From positions 62,001 to 126,000 of the forward strand of contig NZ_BMJP01000002.1 in NCBI RefSeq assembly GCF_014643515.1: DNA of 64,000 nucleotides, given 5' to 3'. Origin of the DNA: Sphingomonas prati. Its GTDB lineage: Bacteria > Pseudomonadota > Alphaproteobacteria > Sphingomonadales > Sphingomonadaceae. The notes below the pieces were generated by a model. That model was given only the letters and a program-made list of their open reading frames with translations, was not told where the DNA came from and made no database searches. Positions 63,854 to 64,000 of this stretch are shown in pieces. Numbering within the stretch: position 1 is the stretch's first letter; each line of letters opens with the position of its first letter. A program made the position numbers and the translations under genes.

Positions 63854-64000
63854 CTACTCCGCGGGCGCTTCCCACCGCTGCCGCACGATCGGCGACGCGA
63901 CGAAGCTCCGCGGCGGCTGCGTGCTGGGCGGCGGATCGCAAAGCCCTTCCTCGATATAGCGCATCGCCGCCATCAGGCCCGCGCGCGAAAACGGCTTGGG
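63854..64000 (-). CDS. C-terminal end of an unidentified protein (partial)
   Basis: The last 48 codons of a leftward gene that enters from beyond the right edge. The end includes SRAGLMAAMRYIEEGLCD, a Pro-rich PPPSTQPPRS and IVRQRWEAPAE before TAG. Codon use is typical of the window. No family could be recognised from this stretch. It converges on the desaturase gene, 27 bp apart. Confidence 0.6.
   Translation of the reverse strand, partial: PKPFSRAGLMAAMRYIEEGLCDPPPSTQPPRSFVASPIVRQRWEAPAE

Overview
The window is high-GC, densely coded chromosomal DNA from an alphaproteobacterium, most likely a member of the Sphingomonadaceae (Sphingomonas or a close genus). This rests on gene content and order that I recognise: hisG-hisD-nusB-thiL, the FYDLN-acid protein divergent from aroA-cmk-rpsA-ihfB, panC/mipZ, divK next to a DUF3572 gene, DUF1476-bolA-grxD, and the GC-rich dispersed repeats common in sphingomonad genomes. 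No species call was possible without a search. There is no rRNA operon, CRISPR array, complete insertion sequence, prophage or plasmid origin.

Region 1 (1-6.9 kb) is the edge of an exopolysaccharide cluster: a Wzc/GumC-type copolymerase with a tyrosine-autokinase domain (cut by the window edge), a WecG/TagA/CpsF glycosyltransferase, a beta-propeller protein of the GINT1-N-like type, UDP-glucose dehydrogenase, and the GDP-L-fucose pair gmd-fcl. A phosphomannomutase (33.4 kb) could supply the mannose-1-phosphate upstream of GDP-mannose. The predicted sugars are GDP-fucose and UDP-glucuronate. Region 2 (7-11.1 kb) has a class I aminotransferase and a polyhydroxyalkanoate module: class I PHA synthase and a long phasin. 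TGC-N3-GCA sites of the PhaR type flank the phasin promoter, and one such site also lies upstream of gmd.

Region 3 (11.2-38 kb) is mostly housekeeping: clpS, murA, an RND efflux pair, a SIMPL protein, GlsB-like stress protein, thiL, nusB, hisD, hisG, dps, a GDT1-type transporter, rpmG, divK, a RidA/GDPD/DUF482 group, panC, mipZ with a J-domain membrane protein and phosphomannomutase, a Bcr/CflA-type MFS pump and a GH35-like beta-galactosidase. Region 4 (38.5-55.9 kb) holds tRNA-Ala(GGC), aroA-S33 peptidase-cmk-rpsA-ihfB, tRNA-Leu(UAA), ferredoxin reductase, a substrate-binding lipoprotein, a broken RNase T2 gene, nadC, nadA, grxD-bolA-DUF1476, a quinone oxidoreductase and a sirtuin.

Region 5 (55.9-64 kb) is more accessory. 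It has a frameshifted PAS-GAF histidine kinase/receiver, the debris of a short-chain dehydrogenase, an SLC13-type transporter, two poorly known membrane proteins and a CarF/TMEM189-type lipid desaturase (plasmalogen desaturase family). At least four families of hairpin-forming dispersed repeats sit in gene gaps across the window. I did not find a convincing new defence or mobile system. The best leads are the shared PHA/exopolysaccharide operator, the stop codon exactly at the catalytic-motif Trp of RNase T2, the internal start in the phasin, the apparent CTG start of the phosphomannomutase, and the structured repeat families.
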